Made by a program: the position numbers and the translations under genes. From CAWGCE01 sp964480915 (GTDB lineage: Bacteria; Planctomycetota; Planctomycetia; Pirellulales; Pirellulaceae): a DNA stretch of 64,000 nt. The notes under the pieces were generated by a model. It was not told the origin of the DNA. It saw only the letters and a list, made by a program, of their open reading frames with translations, and did no database searches. The stretch covers positions 79,794-143,793 of the forward strand of contig CAYZRS010000005.1 of the NCBI GenBank assembly GCA_964480915.1, in the 5' to 3' direction. Position 1 is the first letter of the stretch. Each line of letters starts with the position of its first letter. Positions 9,177 through 17,340 of the stretch are shown here, piece after piece.

Positions 9177-10229
9177 CTACAGCTCCCCTGTGGTCTCTGC
9201 TTCGCCGATGCTGGAGAACTCGGCCCACAGAAACAGATCGACATTGTCAGAAACGAATCGCACAGACGCATCGCCTAGACCGACGTTGCCACCATGTGCA
9301 TGTTCAGAAAACATCTGCCCCACGTGATACGTGGGAAAGTTCATGGGATGGACAATGGGAAAGCCGGTGATATCCAACTCGCCACCCGAAGGCCCGGCAT
9401 GCACTAAGACCAAAGTGGCTGCGGCATCAGAACCGTTTTCTGGCGATTGAAATCGAGGGTGCGTGTACGCCCCCGGCACCACTCCCGCCCAAGTCTTATC
9501 GCTCAGCCCGGAAGCATGCTCGCCGATGAAAATTGTTTTTGACAGGCCATCCGTGATATCCCGAAAGCGGGTTTCCGAATTGCGATAGAAGGGTCCGTCC
9601 GCGACTCGGGAAGCATCTCCATCAATCTGCACAACCTCCGTCTCACTCGTGTAGATGTTGGTGAACACGAGGCCTGTCGCACTGGCACCACACTCGCCCC
9701 AGCACGATTCTTGCCCGTGACTGGCCACATAGTGCGACCTACCAACTTCCAACGGGCCACCGGCGAGTTCCACGGGACGGCCATCTTCGCCCGTGACCAT
9801 GAAGGGCTCACGTCCTCCCGACGCCGCAGGGCAAAGGCCGGTTGCCAGAGTTGCGCGAACGACTTCCCGGTGCCGCAAATCCCAAACGGGAAGCTCGAAA
9901 TCGATTTGATCAGCGAATCCAGCCTCTTCCAAATGAGGCAGTAAGAACGCGGTCCAACCCCAACCCGGTGGCGCATCCCAAGTCGAAGGGTCTCGCACCT
10001 CCGGCTGGAAGGAACGGGACCGGTACCCGGGTGGCAACAGTCGCCGGGCCGACTCGAAGCTGTGCAACGCGAGCCCCAACTGACGCAGATTATTCGTGCA
10101 CTGAATTCTACGTGCTGCCCCGCGAGCCGATTGAACGGCAGGCAACAGTAGAGCAACCAGAAGACTCAAGATGGCAATCACCACGAGCAACTCAACCATG
10201 GTAAAGCCGAAACGCCGGCGAGTTCTCAT
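9177..10229 (-). CDS. DUF1559 protein with prepilin-type N-terminal methylation signal
   Basis: I chose the ATG at 10229 because AAGGAGAGG lies seven bases upstream. The 350-residue product begins with a basic segment and FGFTMVELLVVIAI, a type IV prepilin/pseudopilin cleavage and methylation motif, then the DUF1559 hallmark (LLLPAVQSARGAARRIQC.NNLRQLGLALH). The C-terminal part has the family's late motif in the form GLGDASVRFVSD. DUF1559 proteins are greatly expanded in planctomycetes and have no settled function. This copy is divergent from mntR, and two palindromes resembling MntR operators lie 32-83 bases upstream of its start. It is translationally coupled to the lipoprotein gene at 9175. 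Confidence 0.9.
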   Translation of the reverse strand: MRTRRRFGFTMVELLVVIAILSLLVALLLPAVQSARGAARRIQCTNNLRQLGLALHSFESARRLLPPGYRSRSFQPEVRDPSTWDAPPGWGWTAFLLPHLEEAGFADQIDFELPVWDLRHREVVRATLATGLCPAASGGREPFMVTGEDGRPVELAGGPLEVGRSHYVASHGQESCWGECGASATGLVFTNIYTSETEVVQIDGDASRVADGPFYRNSETRFRDITDGLSKTIFIGEHASGLSDKTWAGVVPGAYTHPRFQSPENGSDAAATLVLVHAGPSGGELDITGFPIVHPMNFPTYHVGQMFSEHAHGGNVGLGDASVRFVSDNVDLFLWAEFSSIGEAETTGEL

Positions 10230-10260
10230 CGAACACCTCTCCTTCGAGCCCAAATCCAAT

Positions 10261-10278
10261 TTGTAGCCAAGGCTACAA
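10261..10278. promoter_or_regulatory. Palindromic operator 1, probable MntR site
   Basis: TTGTAGCCAAGGCTACAA is an 18-base perfect dyad. It shares its half-site with the second dyad at 10293-10312; the two centres are 33 bases apart, close to three helical turns. It sits between mntR and the divergent DUF1559 gene, 32 bases before the latter's start codon. DtxR/MntR-family repressors bind palindromes of this size, so the assignment follows from the neighbour; binding is inferred. Confidence 0.75.
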
Positions 10279-10292
10279 TTACGTTGACTCTG

Positions 10293-10312
10293 ATTGTAGC
10301 CGCGGCTACAAT
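10293..10312. promoter_or_regulatory. Palindromic operator 2, probable MntR site
   Basis: ATTGTAGCCGCGGCTACAAT is a 20-base perfect dyad using the same TTGTAGCC/GGCTACAA half-sites as operator 1 with a different two-base centre. It lies 45 bases upstream of the mntR start codon and would suit autoregulation of mntR and control of the divergent operon. Confidence 0.75.
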
Positions 10313-10356
10313 CGTGTCAAGAGAGCTCCTGCTGGCCCCCGAATGCCCGATCTAAA

Positions 10357-10776
10357 ATGGCCCACCCATCAGAATCCAAACCGTTTGTTCGCACTCGGCG
10401 CGATCACAGCATGGAAACCACCGAAGATTACGTGGAAGCTGTGGCAGAACTGATCGAATCGTTGGGCAAATGTCGTGTGACCGATTTGGCTCGAAAATTC
10501 GCTGTCAGCCATGTCACGGTCTCCAAGACAGTGACTCGATTGATCCAAGCGGGCTTCTTGCAGAGCGCGCCCTATGGCCCGGTAGAACTTACCCGCAAGG
10601 GGAAGAAGCTGGCTGAGGAGTCTCGTACGCGCCACGAAATTGTCTACCGATTCTTGTTGTCGATTGGCGTTTCGGATGCCGTCGCCCAGATTGACACCGA
10701 AGGCATTGAACACCATGTCAGCCCCGAGACGCTGAAGTGCCTCGAGCGCATCACCAACGAGCGTCTTGGTTCCTAG
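10357..10776 (+). CDS. mntR: Manganese-responsive transcriptional regulator MntR (DtxR family)
   Basis: The 139-residue protein matches the MntR branch of the DtxR family. Residues 20-85 form the winged helix-turn-helix (TTEDYVEAVAELI, then VTDLARKFAVSHVTVSKTV, GFL and LTRKGKKLAEESR), and the C-terminal dimerisation helices carry the metal-binding signature EGIEHHVSPETL. The short length, without an SH3-like third domain, is typical of MntR. It would repress or activate transcription in response to Mn2+ or Fe2+. Two palindromes upstream are the probable targets. No manganese transporter gene is visible nearby; the adjacent divergent genes are DUF1559 and a lipoprotein. Confidence 0.92.
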   Translation: MAHPSESKPFVRTRRDHSMETTEDYVEAVAELIESLGKCRVTDLARKFAVSHVTVSKTVTRLIQAGFLQSAPYGPVELTRKGKKLAEESRTRHEIVYRFLLSIGVSDAVAQIDTEGIEHHVSPETLKCLERITNERLGS

Positions 10777-10895
10777 CTCGCCTCGCCGCTGGAAGAGCTC
10801 TGTTCAAACGCCTCTCTTTAGTTGCTGCCAAGGACGCGGCGGATTAACATGGCGACTATCCAGTCACGACCACCCGCCGACGAAACGGAGCTCCT

Positions 10896-12893
10896 ATGCT
10901 GTCCCATTTAGCCCGATTGAGTCTCTCTTTTGCGTCGTTATTCGGAGCGTTGGCGCTGCTCGTCGCTTCAACGAGTGCTCAGGTTTCGTTCACAAACCAG
11001 TCCGCACTCGTATTTAACGGCGCCAATTACGATTCCCGCAGCGCGTCGTTGGCCGACTTCGACGACGACGGTGATCTGGATGTGATGTTTCAAGGCGCGG
11101 CTGGCTCACAACAGCTGCTGCGGAATAATTTTCAGCAGACCGGCTTGCTGACTTACACAAACATCAGCGTCATTTTGCCGAGTGGGCTAGGTTCCTCGTG
11201 GAGCGCCGCTTGGGGCGATTTCGACGGCGACCGTCGCGTCGACGTCTTTGTCGGGCAAACCAATAGCGGGGTCACGGGCGACGTCTTGCGCAACACGGGC
11301 GGCGCGTTCCAGAATGTCAGTACCACCGTCGGACTCGACGACCCCGGCTTTCATCAGAATGTCGCCTGGGGCGATTTTGATAACGATCGCGACCTTGATT
11401 TGATGCTGGCGATGGAAGGGCCCGAACTGCACGAAATGTACTTGCAGGGTTCGAATGGTGCTTTCTCTCCGGTTGGAGCTGCGATTGGAATTCAGGAATC
11501 CCCCGGTGTCAAAGCTTACGGCATGGCGATTGGCGACACCGACGGCGACGGCGATCTCGACATCTACATCTCTACCTGTCGCGGTGGAGGCAACATTCGC
11601 AATCACTTCTATGAAAACCAGCTGGCGGAAACGGGCTCGCTTAGTTTCATCGATGTGGCCGATTCCAATGGCACCCAATTCATGGACAACAGCTACGGTA
11701 GCGAATTCCACGACTTCGATGACGATGGAGACCTTGATCTGTTCATGGTCGGCGCTGATGCGGAGCCCAGCAAGATTTTCCGCAACGATGGTGGGAACCA
11801 GTTTACCGATGTCGATTCGCTGACGGGACAACCGCTGCTGAGCGACACTGGCAGCGACCTCAATGGCGCGCGTGCCGTCGATTATGACAACGACGGTGAT
11901 CTTGATCTGTTCTTTCATGATCACTTGGCGTCGGGAGGCGTCAATGAGGCGAGAAAGCTCTACCGCAATGATGGAAACTGGCAGTTCACGGACGTCACTG
12001 CCGCGGTAGGTATCTCCGGTACGAACCGCGGTTCTTACGACAGCACTTGGGGCGATCTCGACCTCGACGGAGATCAAGACCTCATCGCAACCACTAATTT
12101 CGCCAGCCCGGAACAGGTCTATTTAAGTGACGCCTCCGACAATGGGAACCATTGGCTCTATGTCGAATTGATCGGCCCTGCCGACAACTCGACTGGCATC
12201 GGAGCCACGCTCTACGCCACCATCAACGAAGGAACGCCGACCGAACGAACGATTCGCCGAGAAGCCAACACGAACGCCGGAACTTTCAATCAAAGCGACC
12301 TACCGGTCCACTTCGGCCTGGGAACTTCGGCACTCATCGACGAATTGAAGATCGAGTGGCGTGACGGAACGGTTCAATACCTTTACGACGTTTCGGTCAA
12401 TCAGTACCTGACAGTCGCAACCACGGAATGTGATTTTGACGGAAACGGTCTGTGCAACGTCGATGACTTGAACCTTCTTTTGGCAGAAGGTCCCATCGAT
12501 GCGGGAGTGGCAGTTACGGCGGGCGTCAATGACGTCTACGACCTGACCGGCGACGCTGTCATCGATCTCGCCGACCGTGACGAATGGCTGGCTCAAGCCG
12601 GCTACGCCAATGGTTTTGACTCACCCTACTTACTAGGCGATGCCAATTTGGACGGTTCCGTCGATGGTGTCGACTTCGTCCTCTGGAACGGCAGCAAATT
12701 TGGTTCTAGCCTCGCTTGGAACAATGGCGACTTCAACGGCGACGGTGAAGTGAATGGAGCCGACTTCGTGATCTGGAACTCGAATAAGTTCACCAGTTCC
12801 GATGCGATCCATGCCATTCCCGAACCGGTGAGCTCCGGCTGCTGGTTAGTGTGGATATTTGCCGCTGGAGTTGCGACCCGGCGATTTCGCTAA
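10896..12893 (+). CDS. Secreted FG-GAP/VCBS protein with ASPIC/UnbV domain, dockerin-like tail and PEP-CTERM anchor
   Basis: The 665-residue protein begins with a signal peptide (FASLFGALALLVAS..SAQ). From about 50 to 400 there are repeated calcium-binding FG-GAP/VCBS blades (DFDDDGDLDV, DFDNDRDLDL, DTDGDGDLDI, DFDDDGDLDL, DYDNDGDLDL), indicating a beta-propeller. Residues about 420-505 match the ASPIC/UnbV domain (NHWLYVELIG... FGLG...IDELKIEWRDG). A dockerin-like tail follows (CDFDGNGLCNVDDL, GDANLDGSVDG, GDFNGDGEVNG), each of the last two units leading to DF..WN..KF. The end is a PEP-CTERM signal (PEP, hydrophobic helix, ATRRFR). It is probably exported and membrane-anchored until processed by an exosortase. 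Its biological role is unknown. Confidence 0.88.
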   Translation: MLSHLARLSLSFASLFGALALLVASTSAQVSFTNQSALVFNGANYDSRSASLADFDDDGDLDVMFQGAAGSQQLLRNNFQQTGLLTYTNISVILPSGLGSSWSAAWGDFDGDRRVDVFVGQTNSGVTGDVLRNTGGAFQNVSTTVGLDDPGFHQNVAWGDFDNDRDLDLMLAMEGPELHEMYLQGSNGAFSPVGAAIGIQESPGVKAYGMAIGDTDGDGDLDIYISTCRGGGNIRNHFYENQLAETGSLSFIDVADSNGTQFMDNSYGSEFHDFDDDGDLDLFMVGADAEPSKIFRNDGGNQFTDVDSLTGQPLLSDTGSDLNGARAVDYDNDGDLDLFFHDHLASGGVNEARKLYRNDGNWQFTDVTAAVGISGTNRGSYDSTWGDLDLDGDQDLIATTNFASPEQVYLSDASDNGNHWLYVELIGPADNSTGIGATLYATINEGTPTERTIRREANTNAGTFNQSDLPVHFGLGTSALIDELKIEWRDGTVQYLYDVSVNQYLTVATTECDFDGNGLCNVDDLNLLLAEGPIDAGVAVTAGVNDVYDLTGDAVIDLADRDEWLAQAGYANGFDSPYLLGDANLDGSVDGVDFVLWNGSKFGSSLAWNNGDFNGDGEVNGADFVIWNSNKFTSSDAIHAIPEPVSSGCWLVWIFAAGVATRRFR

Positions 12894-12942
12894 AGCGGCC
12901 AGCAGAGCGCTGCATGTGAAACGGCAGCTGAAGTTCTCCTTC

Positions 12943-15900
12943 TTATCGTTCCAGCTTAGAAGTCAACTGCCCCGGCCAAGCGGCGAGCGCTTCATCGACA
13001 TTGGCAACGGCCGCTCGTCGCACTTGCGCCAAACCGAAGACCGATGAACTGGCCGTTTTCATCGGGGGAGCCTGAGGACCTGTGCTGTGAGCTCCCAACT
13101 TCGTTGGCTGGACATCACGAACCAGCAAGGGCACTTCGCTCCTTGGTGTCATGACAGACTGTGGTGTCGCAACCGATACGGAATCTGCAGTCGTGAATTT
13201 GTTGCTGTTCCAGAGTACGTAGTCGGCTCCATTGACGGCGCCGTCTCCGTTAAAGTCGCCCGCACACCAGGCTGGATTGGTCGTGAATTTATTGGAATTC
13301 CAGATCACGAAGTCGGCACCATTCACGGCGCCATCCAAATTCGCGTCACCGACCAAATACGAATTGCCCGAAGCCAGATTGGCTGCGCCCGCTTCGGCTA
13401 ACCACGCCGTTAGATCACTCGAGTCGACCAATCCGTCATTCGTCAGGTCGTAGGCGGACGGATCGCCGCCCGCAACGATAACGCTCACCAAATCATCGAC
13501 GTCGGCACAATCGTAGTCACCGTCGTTGTCAAAATCGCCATCGACGGCTGGCGGCATGGCATTGTAAGCACCCGGCGTGGGAGCCTGCGTCACATACGTA
13601 TCGGTGTTCCTCGGTACACCCCCGTCGGGTACTCGTGAATTCGAATGGCCCGTCCCGTTGCCTCCAGCCCGCTCATTGAGCTGCGGCTGACCCGGGTTGA
13701 GCAGCATGAGCAGCCCCGCATCGTCTCCATCGTCCGTGTCGTACACGACAGCATCGATCAAATTTGTGGTCGTGACATTTGGATAGCTGACTGCGCTGCC
13801 CAGATAGAGGGCGACTGCGTCGGCTCCATTCTGCATGGTGCTGTTGGGCATGACTAGATCGACGTTGGCAACCGCCGCGTTCCCCAAAACGAAGAAGCCA
13901 TCAGCATTCGTCGTCTGCCCGGTGAGATTAAAGCCGGCATACTGCACGTCACCGTTGCCGTTAAAGAAAACGAGCGTGTAGCCGTCGAGTGGCACATTAC
14001 CGACGCCGCCATCGAAAAGTTCGACGAACTCCAACATGTCCGTGCCCACCGTATCGGCGTCGACTTCGTTGATGACAAGTGCCGGTTGATCATCGTCGGT
14101 CACGTCCACATTGGTATCTGCCACAAACAGTCCGTCATAAGCTAAATCGCCACTGGAGACCGTGTAGCTGATGGTGCCGACATGTTGACCTTCAACCAAA
14201 ATGTCGTCGTAGGCAGCAACCGTGACGGTTTGAGCCAACAGGCCATTTGCGGGCGTGAATGTCAACGAGATGGGGACGTTCTGCCCTGCCCCCAGATCCA
14301 GATTGGTATCCGGAGTGAGCGTGATCACCACATTCACGGTAGGCACACTCTCGAGTGTAATTTCATAGCTGTCCGTGACGCCCGCTTCTGAAACGGCCAC
14401 CGACCCATCCAGCAAATCGACGATGACACCACCGGCCGTTGCGTTATTGGTGACACCCGGCGTCGGCGATGTGGCGACGTAGGTGCTGGTCGTGAGCGGC
14501 GCCCCGCCATCGGGCACGCGTTGCAACGATTCGATCGAACGGTTGCCGTTTTCATTCTCATTCACCTGACCTTGCCCGGCATTGAGCAGCGTCAGCAGCC
14601 CAACATCGTCCAGATCGTCGGTGTCGTAGACGATCGCATCAATCAAGTTCGCAGACGTCACCGAAGTGCCCAGCGGAAAATCTGAGGCGTTTGCCAAATA
14701 GAGGCCAATCGCGTCGGCGCCATTTTGCATCGTGTTGTTGGGGAACACCAAATCGACGTTCGTCACCCCCGCATTACCGGCGACGAAGAATCCGGCCGCG
14801 TTGGTCGCCCAGCCATCCAGATCGAGCGCAAAATAGGACGCGTCGGTCGAGCCATCGAAAAGCACGAGCGTTAACCCGTCCAACGGCATGTTCCCAACGC
14901 CGCCGTCGTAAATCTCGATGAATTCCAGCGTATCAAGTCCACTCGTATCGGCATCCATTTCGTTAATCACAATCGACGCCGCCTCGTTGTCAAAAACGGT
15001 GACTTGCACATCGGCGACCGGCAAATTGTTGTAGGCGGCATCGGCACTGCTTACCGAATGCGTGATCGTCGAAAGTTGCGTCCCTTCTTGTATGAGGTCA
15101 TCGACGGCGGTGACTGTCACGGTCATCGGCGTCTGAGCGTTGGCCGGAGTGAATGTGAGCGTGACCGGGTTGCCGGCACCGGAGCCCAAATCGATCTGAG
15201 CATCGGGCGTGAGCGTCACATCGACGTTGGCAACCGGGATCGACTGCAGCTCTACCGTATAGGTGTCGGTCGCGCCACCTTCGGCGACAGCGGTCCCTCC
15301 ACCCGATTCGGTAACCACAACTTCGGCCACGTTGAACTCGTAGTCGGTAATCAGCGGCAAGTGATCGCTCGCATTCACCAACGCCGACAGCACATTCGGA
15401 GCAGCACCGTTACCCGTTGTCACGCTTTGGCTAAAAGTGTGTGTCCCATTATTGCCAAAAGGCCGAGCCGAGCCGGGGACGTATTCCAGTCCGTCGCCAT
15501 CTTCCAGCTCGCCACTGAACATGTGCAAATCCAATCGCGAGCGCAAATCGCCCGAACTCCAAGTATGCAAATGCTTGAAGGAACTATTGTTATTCCAATT
15601 GCCAGGCGCGTCGGCCGCGTCACTCAGCTGACCGGGCCCGGCCGAGTAGGCCTCGCTCCATGCCGCTTCCGAACTGCCGCCGGTCAGATTAAAGTCACCC
15701 GCCAGAATAATGTTCGCCCCTTCACCCAAGCCGTCGGCGTTCCCGCGCAGTTGTTGCATCTCCTGCTCGCGCTGTGCCATGTCGCTGCCAGTTCCAAACG
15801 CTTTCAGATGAATCGAATAGACATAGAAATCGACATCGCCCGTCGTACCGACGGGGCGGAACTGTCCCCGTAGCGCAGGATGCGTCATGCCCGAAATGAT

Positions 15901-16308
15901 CTGCTGGCTATTGACCAGTTGGACCGTATCGGTGTTGTAAATGAAGCCTGTCCGATCACCACCGAAATCGGCGTTTGCCAATTGAAACTGATAAGAGGTC
16001 GTTCCGTAGAGACCGTCCAGAATGTCTTCGATGCGACCGGCATTGGTCGTGTCGGCTTCCGCCAACGTCATGATGTCGACCGGTTGAGCGATCCCGGCAT
16101 AATCTTCGTTGCCAATCGCTTCCAACACCGTTTCGAAAAACGCATCTTCTGTCGAATTCGTGGGACCGTCAAAGACGTTCCACGAAGCGATCCGCATGGC
16201 CGACAGGACGAGTCGCTGCTCGAGGCCTTCGACGCCCATGAGAGACCAAGCCAATGTGCGAAAATCGGAGCCACGTTTGCCGGCTCGTGCTTTTGATCGA
16301 AAGATCAT
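12943..16308 (-). CDS. Extracellular endonuclease/exonuclease/phosphatase-family protein with duplicated Calx-beta and lamin-tail domains and dockerin-like tail
   Basis: The 1121-residue protein starts with a basic leader and GLEQRLVLSA at about 28-37, a variant of the planctomycete LEPR-XLL motif. Directly after it comes a DNase I-like fold (MRIASWNVFD, LAEADT, YSIHLKAFG, ILAGDFNL, ASDHLPLITDY), with active-site elements apparently intact. Residues about 330-640 form a Calx-beta domain plus a lamin-tail-like domain (INEMDADTSGLDTLEFIEIYDGG), and about 640-935 repeat the same pair. The tail holds dockerin-like calcium units (GDFDNDGDYDC, GDANLDGAVNG, GDFNGDGAVNG). No PEP-CTERM is present; about 65 residues follow the last unit. 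Probably a secreted nuclease or phosphoesterase that is retained at or near the surface. Confidence 0.85.
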   Translation of the reverse strand: MIFRSKARAGKRGSDFRTLAWSLMGVEGLEQRLVLSAMRIASWNVFDGPTNSTEDAFFETVLEAIGNEDYAGIAQPVDIMTLAEADTTNAGRIEDILDGLYGTTSYQFQLANADFGGDRTGFIYNTDTVQLVNSQQIISGMTHPALRGQFRPVGTTGDVDFYVYSIHLKAFGTGSDMAQREQEMQQLRGNADGLGEGANIILAGDFNLTGGSSEAAWSEAYSAGPGQLSDAADAPGNWNNNSSFKHLHTWSSGDLRSRLDLHMFSGELEDGDGLEYVPGSARPFGNNGTHTFSQSVTTGNGAAPNVLSALVNASDHLPLITDYEFNVAEVVVTESGGGTAVAEGGATDTYTVELQSIPVANVDVTLTPDAQIDLGSGAGNPVTLTFTPANAQTPMTVTVTAVDDLIQEGTQLSTITHSVSSADAAYNNLPVADVQVTVFDNEAASIVINEMDADTSGLDTLEFIEIYDGGVGNMPLDGLTLVLFDGSTDASYFALDLDGWATNAAGFFVAGNAGVTNVDLVFPNNTMQNGADAIGLYLANASDFPLGTSVTSANLIDAIVYDTDDLDDVGLLTLLNAGQGQVNENENGNRSIESLQRVPDGGAPLTTSTYVATSPTPGVTNNATAGGVIVDLLDGSVAVSEAGVTDSYEITLESVPTVNVVITLTPDTNLDLGAGQNVPISLTFTPANGLLAQTVTVAAYDDILVEGQHVGTISYTVSSGDLAYDGLFVADTNVDVTDDDQPALVINEVDADTVGTDMLEFVELFDGGVGNVPLDGYTLVFFNGNGDVQYAGFNLTGQTTNADGFFVLGNAAVANVDLVMPNSTMQNGADAVALYLGSAVSYPNVTTTNLIDAVVYDTDDGDDAGLLMLLNPGQPQLNERAGGNGTGHSNSRVPDGGVPRNTDTYVTQAPTPGAYNAMPPAVDGDFDNDGDYDCADVDDLVSVIVAGGDPSAYDLTNDGLVDSSDLTAWLAEAGAANLASGNSYLVGDANLDGAVNGADFVIWNSNKFTTNPAWCAGDFNGDGAVNGADYVLWNSNKFTTADSVSVATPQSVMTPRSEVPLLVRDVQPTKLGAHSTGPQAPPMKTASSSVFGLAQVRRAAVANVDEALAAWPGQLTSKLER

Positions 16309-16438
16309 GAATTCCCCGTGAAGTCAGCACTCTGCCGCATCTCTCCAACCGAAGAGACTTGCGAGAACGCTATCTTGCTTTGTTCCGTCCCTCCATTCTG
16401 ACCGGAGGTCGGGTTGGGGTCAAAGCGTTTGGTGGCCC

Positions 16439-17152
16439 TCAATCGACATCGCGGACGCTATCGACGATACGATCAATTTCGGAGGCGATATCGACCTCAT
16501 AAGGCTCATTGGGGATCTCGGCCTCGTCGACCATTTTCTCCAATTCTACGAGAAACTTGGTAACGTCTTCCTTTGACAGATCGTCACGCACTTCGTAACT
16601 GCTCTCCCCAGTCTTGACGAGCACGATTTCCATCAACGGTTCAAAGTCGTCTTTCTCTAATTTCTCTTCGGCAATCCCCCGCGCCAGACGCTGCACAAGA
16701 AGTTTGACTTGAGCCGATTGTTCTTCGTCCAGTTCCGCCTTGTCCTCGATTCCTTTGCGGACGATGAACTCGACGCCGCCAGCAATGATCGTGCGACTTT
16801 CGGCAATCTCTTGACCAATCTGTCCCAATTCTTCCAGCGTCAGGTTACCGGCAGCAAAATCTTCACCCAACTCTTCGACACGGACGACGATCTGGTTTTT
16901 CTGCTCTTCCGACAAATCGGTTTCCGCCACCACGCTCTCAATGCCGGTCACGACGGCCTTCGCAGCGAACGGTCGCGCATTCGACGCGACATAGAAAGAG
17001 CCAATCCCGATGGCAACGACGCCGACCAACGCCAGCAATCCACAACCGATGGCCACATTTCGACAGCCATTGCCGCCGCGTGTCGCCGTACTTTCGTAAT
17101 CGTAAGGATTCAGCGGCGCATTGTCGTAAGACGGGGATTGATAATCATTCAT
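16439..17152 (-). CDS. Single-pass membrane protein of unknown function
   Basis: The start at 17152 gives a 237-residue product. The first 30 residues are polar (MNDYQSPSYDNAPLNPYDYE), then a hydrophobic helix at about 35-58 (VAIGCGLLALVGVVAIGIGSFYV) anchors a long acidic, helical domain with many Glu, Leu and Lys residues. No family is recognised. It follows the Amt-kinase fusion on the same strand, 188 bases downstream. A perfect hairpin with GGAGG in its loop lies 27-50 bases before the start codon (17179-17202). Whether it functions with the sensor kinase is not known. Confidence 0.65.
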   Translation of the reverse strand: MNDYQSPSYDNAPLNPYDYESTATRGGNGCRNVAIGCGLLALVGVVAIGIGSFYVASNARPFAAKAVVTGIESVVAETDLSEEQKNQIVVRVEELGEDFAAGNLTLEELGQIGQEIAESRTIIAGGVEFIVRKGIEDKAELDEEQSAQVKLLVQRLARGIAEEKLEKDDFEPLMEIVLVKTGESSYEVRDDLSKEDVTKFLVELEKMVDEAEIPNEPYEVDIASEIDRIVDSVRDVD

Positions 17153-17178
17153 GAAAGCACCCAATTTGAATGGTCGTC

Positions 17179-17202
17179 CGGCACAGAAAACCTCCTGTGC
17201 CG
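17179..17202 (-). promoter_or_regulatory. Leader hairpin exposing GGAGG in the loop
   Basis: Read on the minus strand, CGGCACAG and CTGTGCCG pair perfectly over eight bases around GAGGTTTT. The stem end and loop together read CAGGAGGTTTT, so a Shine-Dalgarno-like or CsrA-type GGA is presented in or next to the loop. It lies too far from the ATG at 17152 to serve as its ordinary ribosome binding site. Confidence 0.45.
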
Positions 17203-17340
17203 CATTCGTTGTTCGCCAGAAAGCGACAACCCTTGAGAAATAGTTGACACTTTTTTTTAACTTCACACCAGCCGTGAGAAATTGCGACCGTGGGCGACAA
17301 AGTTCTCGTCGACGCCTGCGAGGCGGTGCGTGATGGCGTA

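Noticed and set aside
11187..12077. 296-codon minus-strand frame opposite the VCBS protein
   Set aside because: It arises from the repeated Asp/Gly codons of the opposite gene and has no domain signature.
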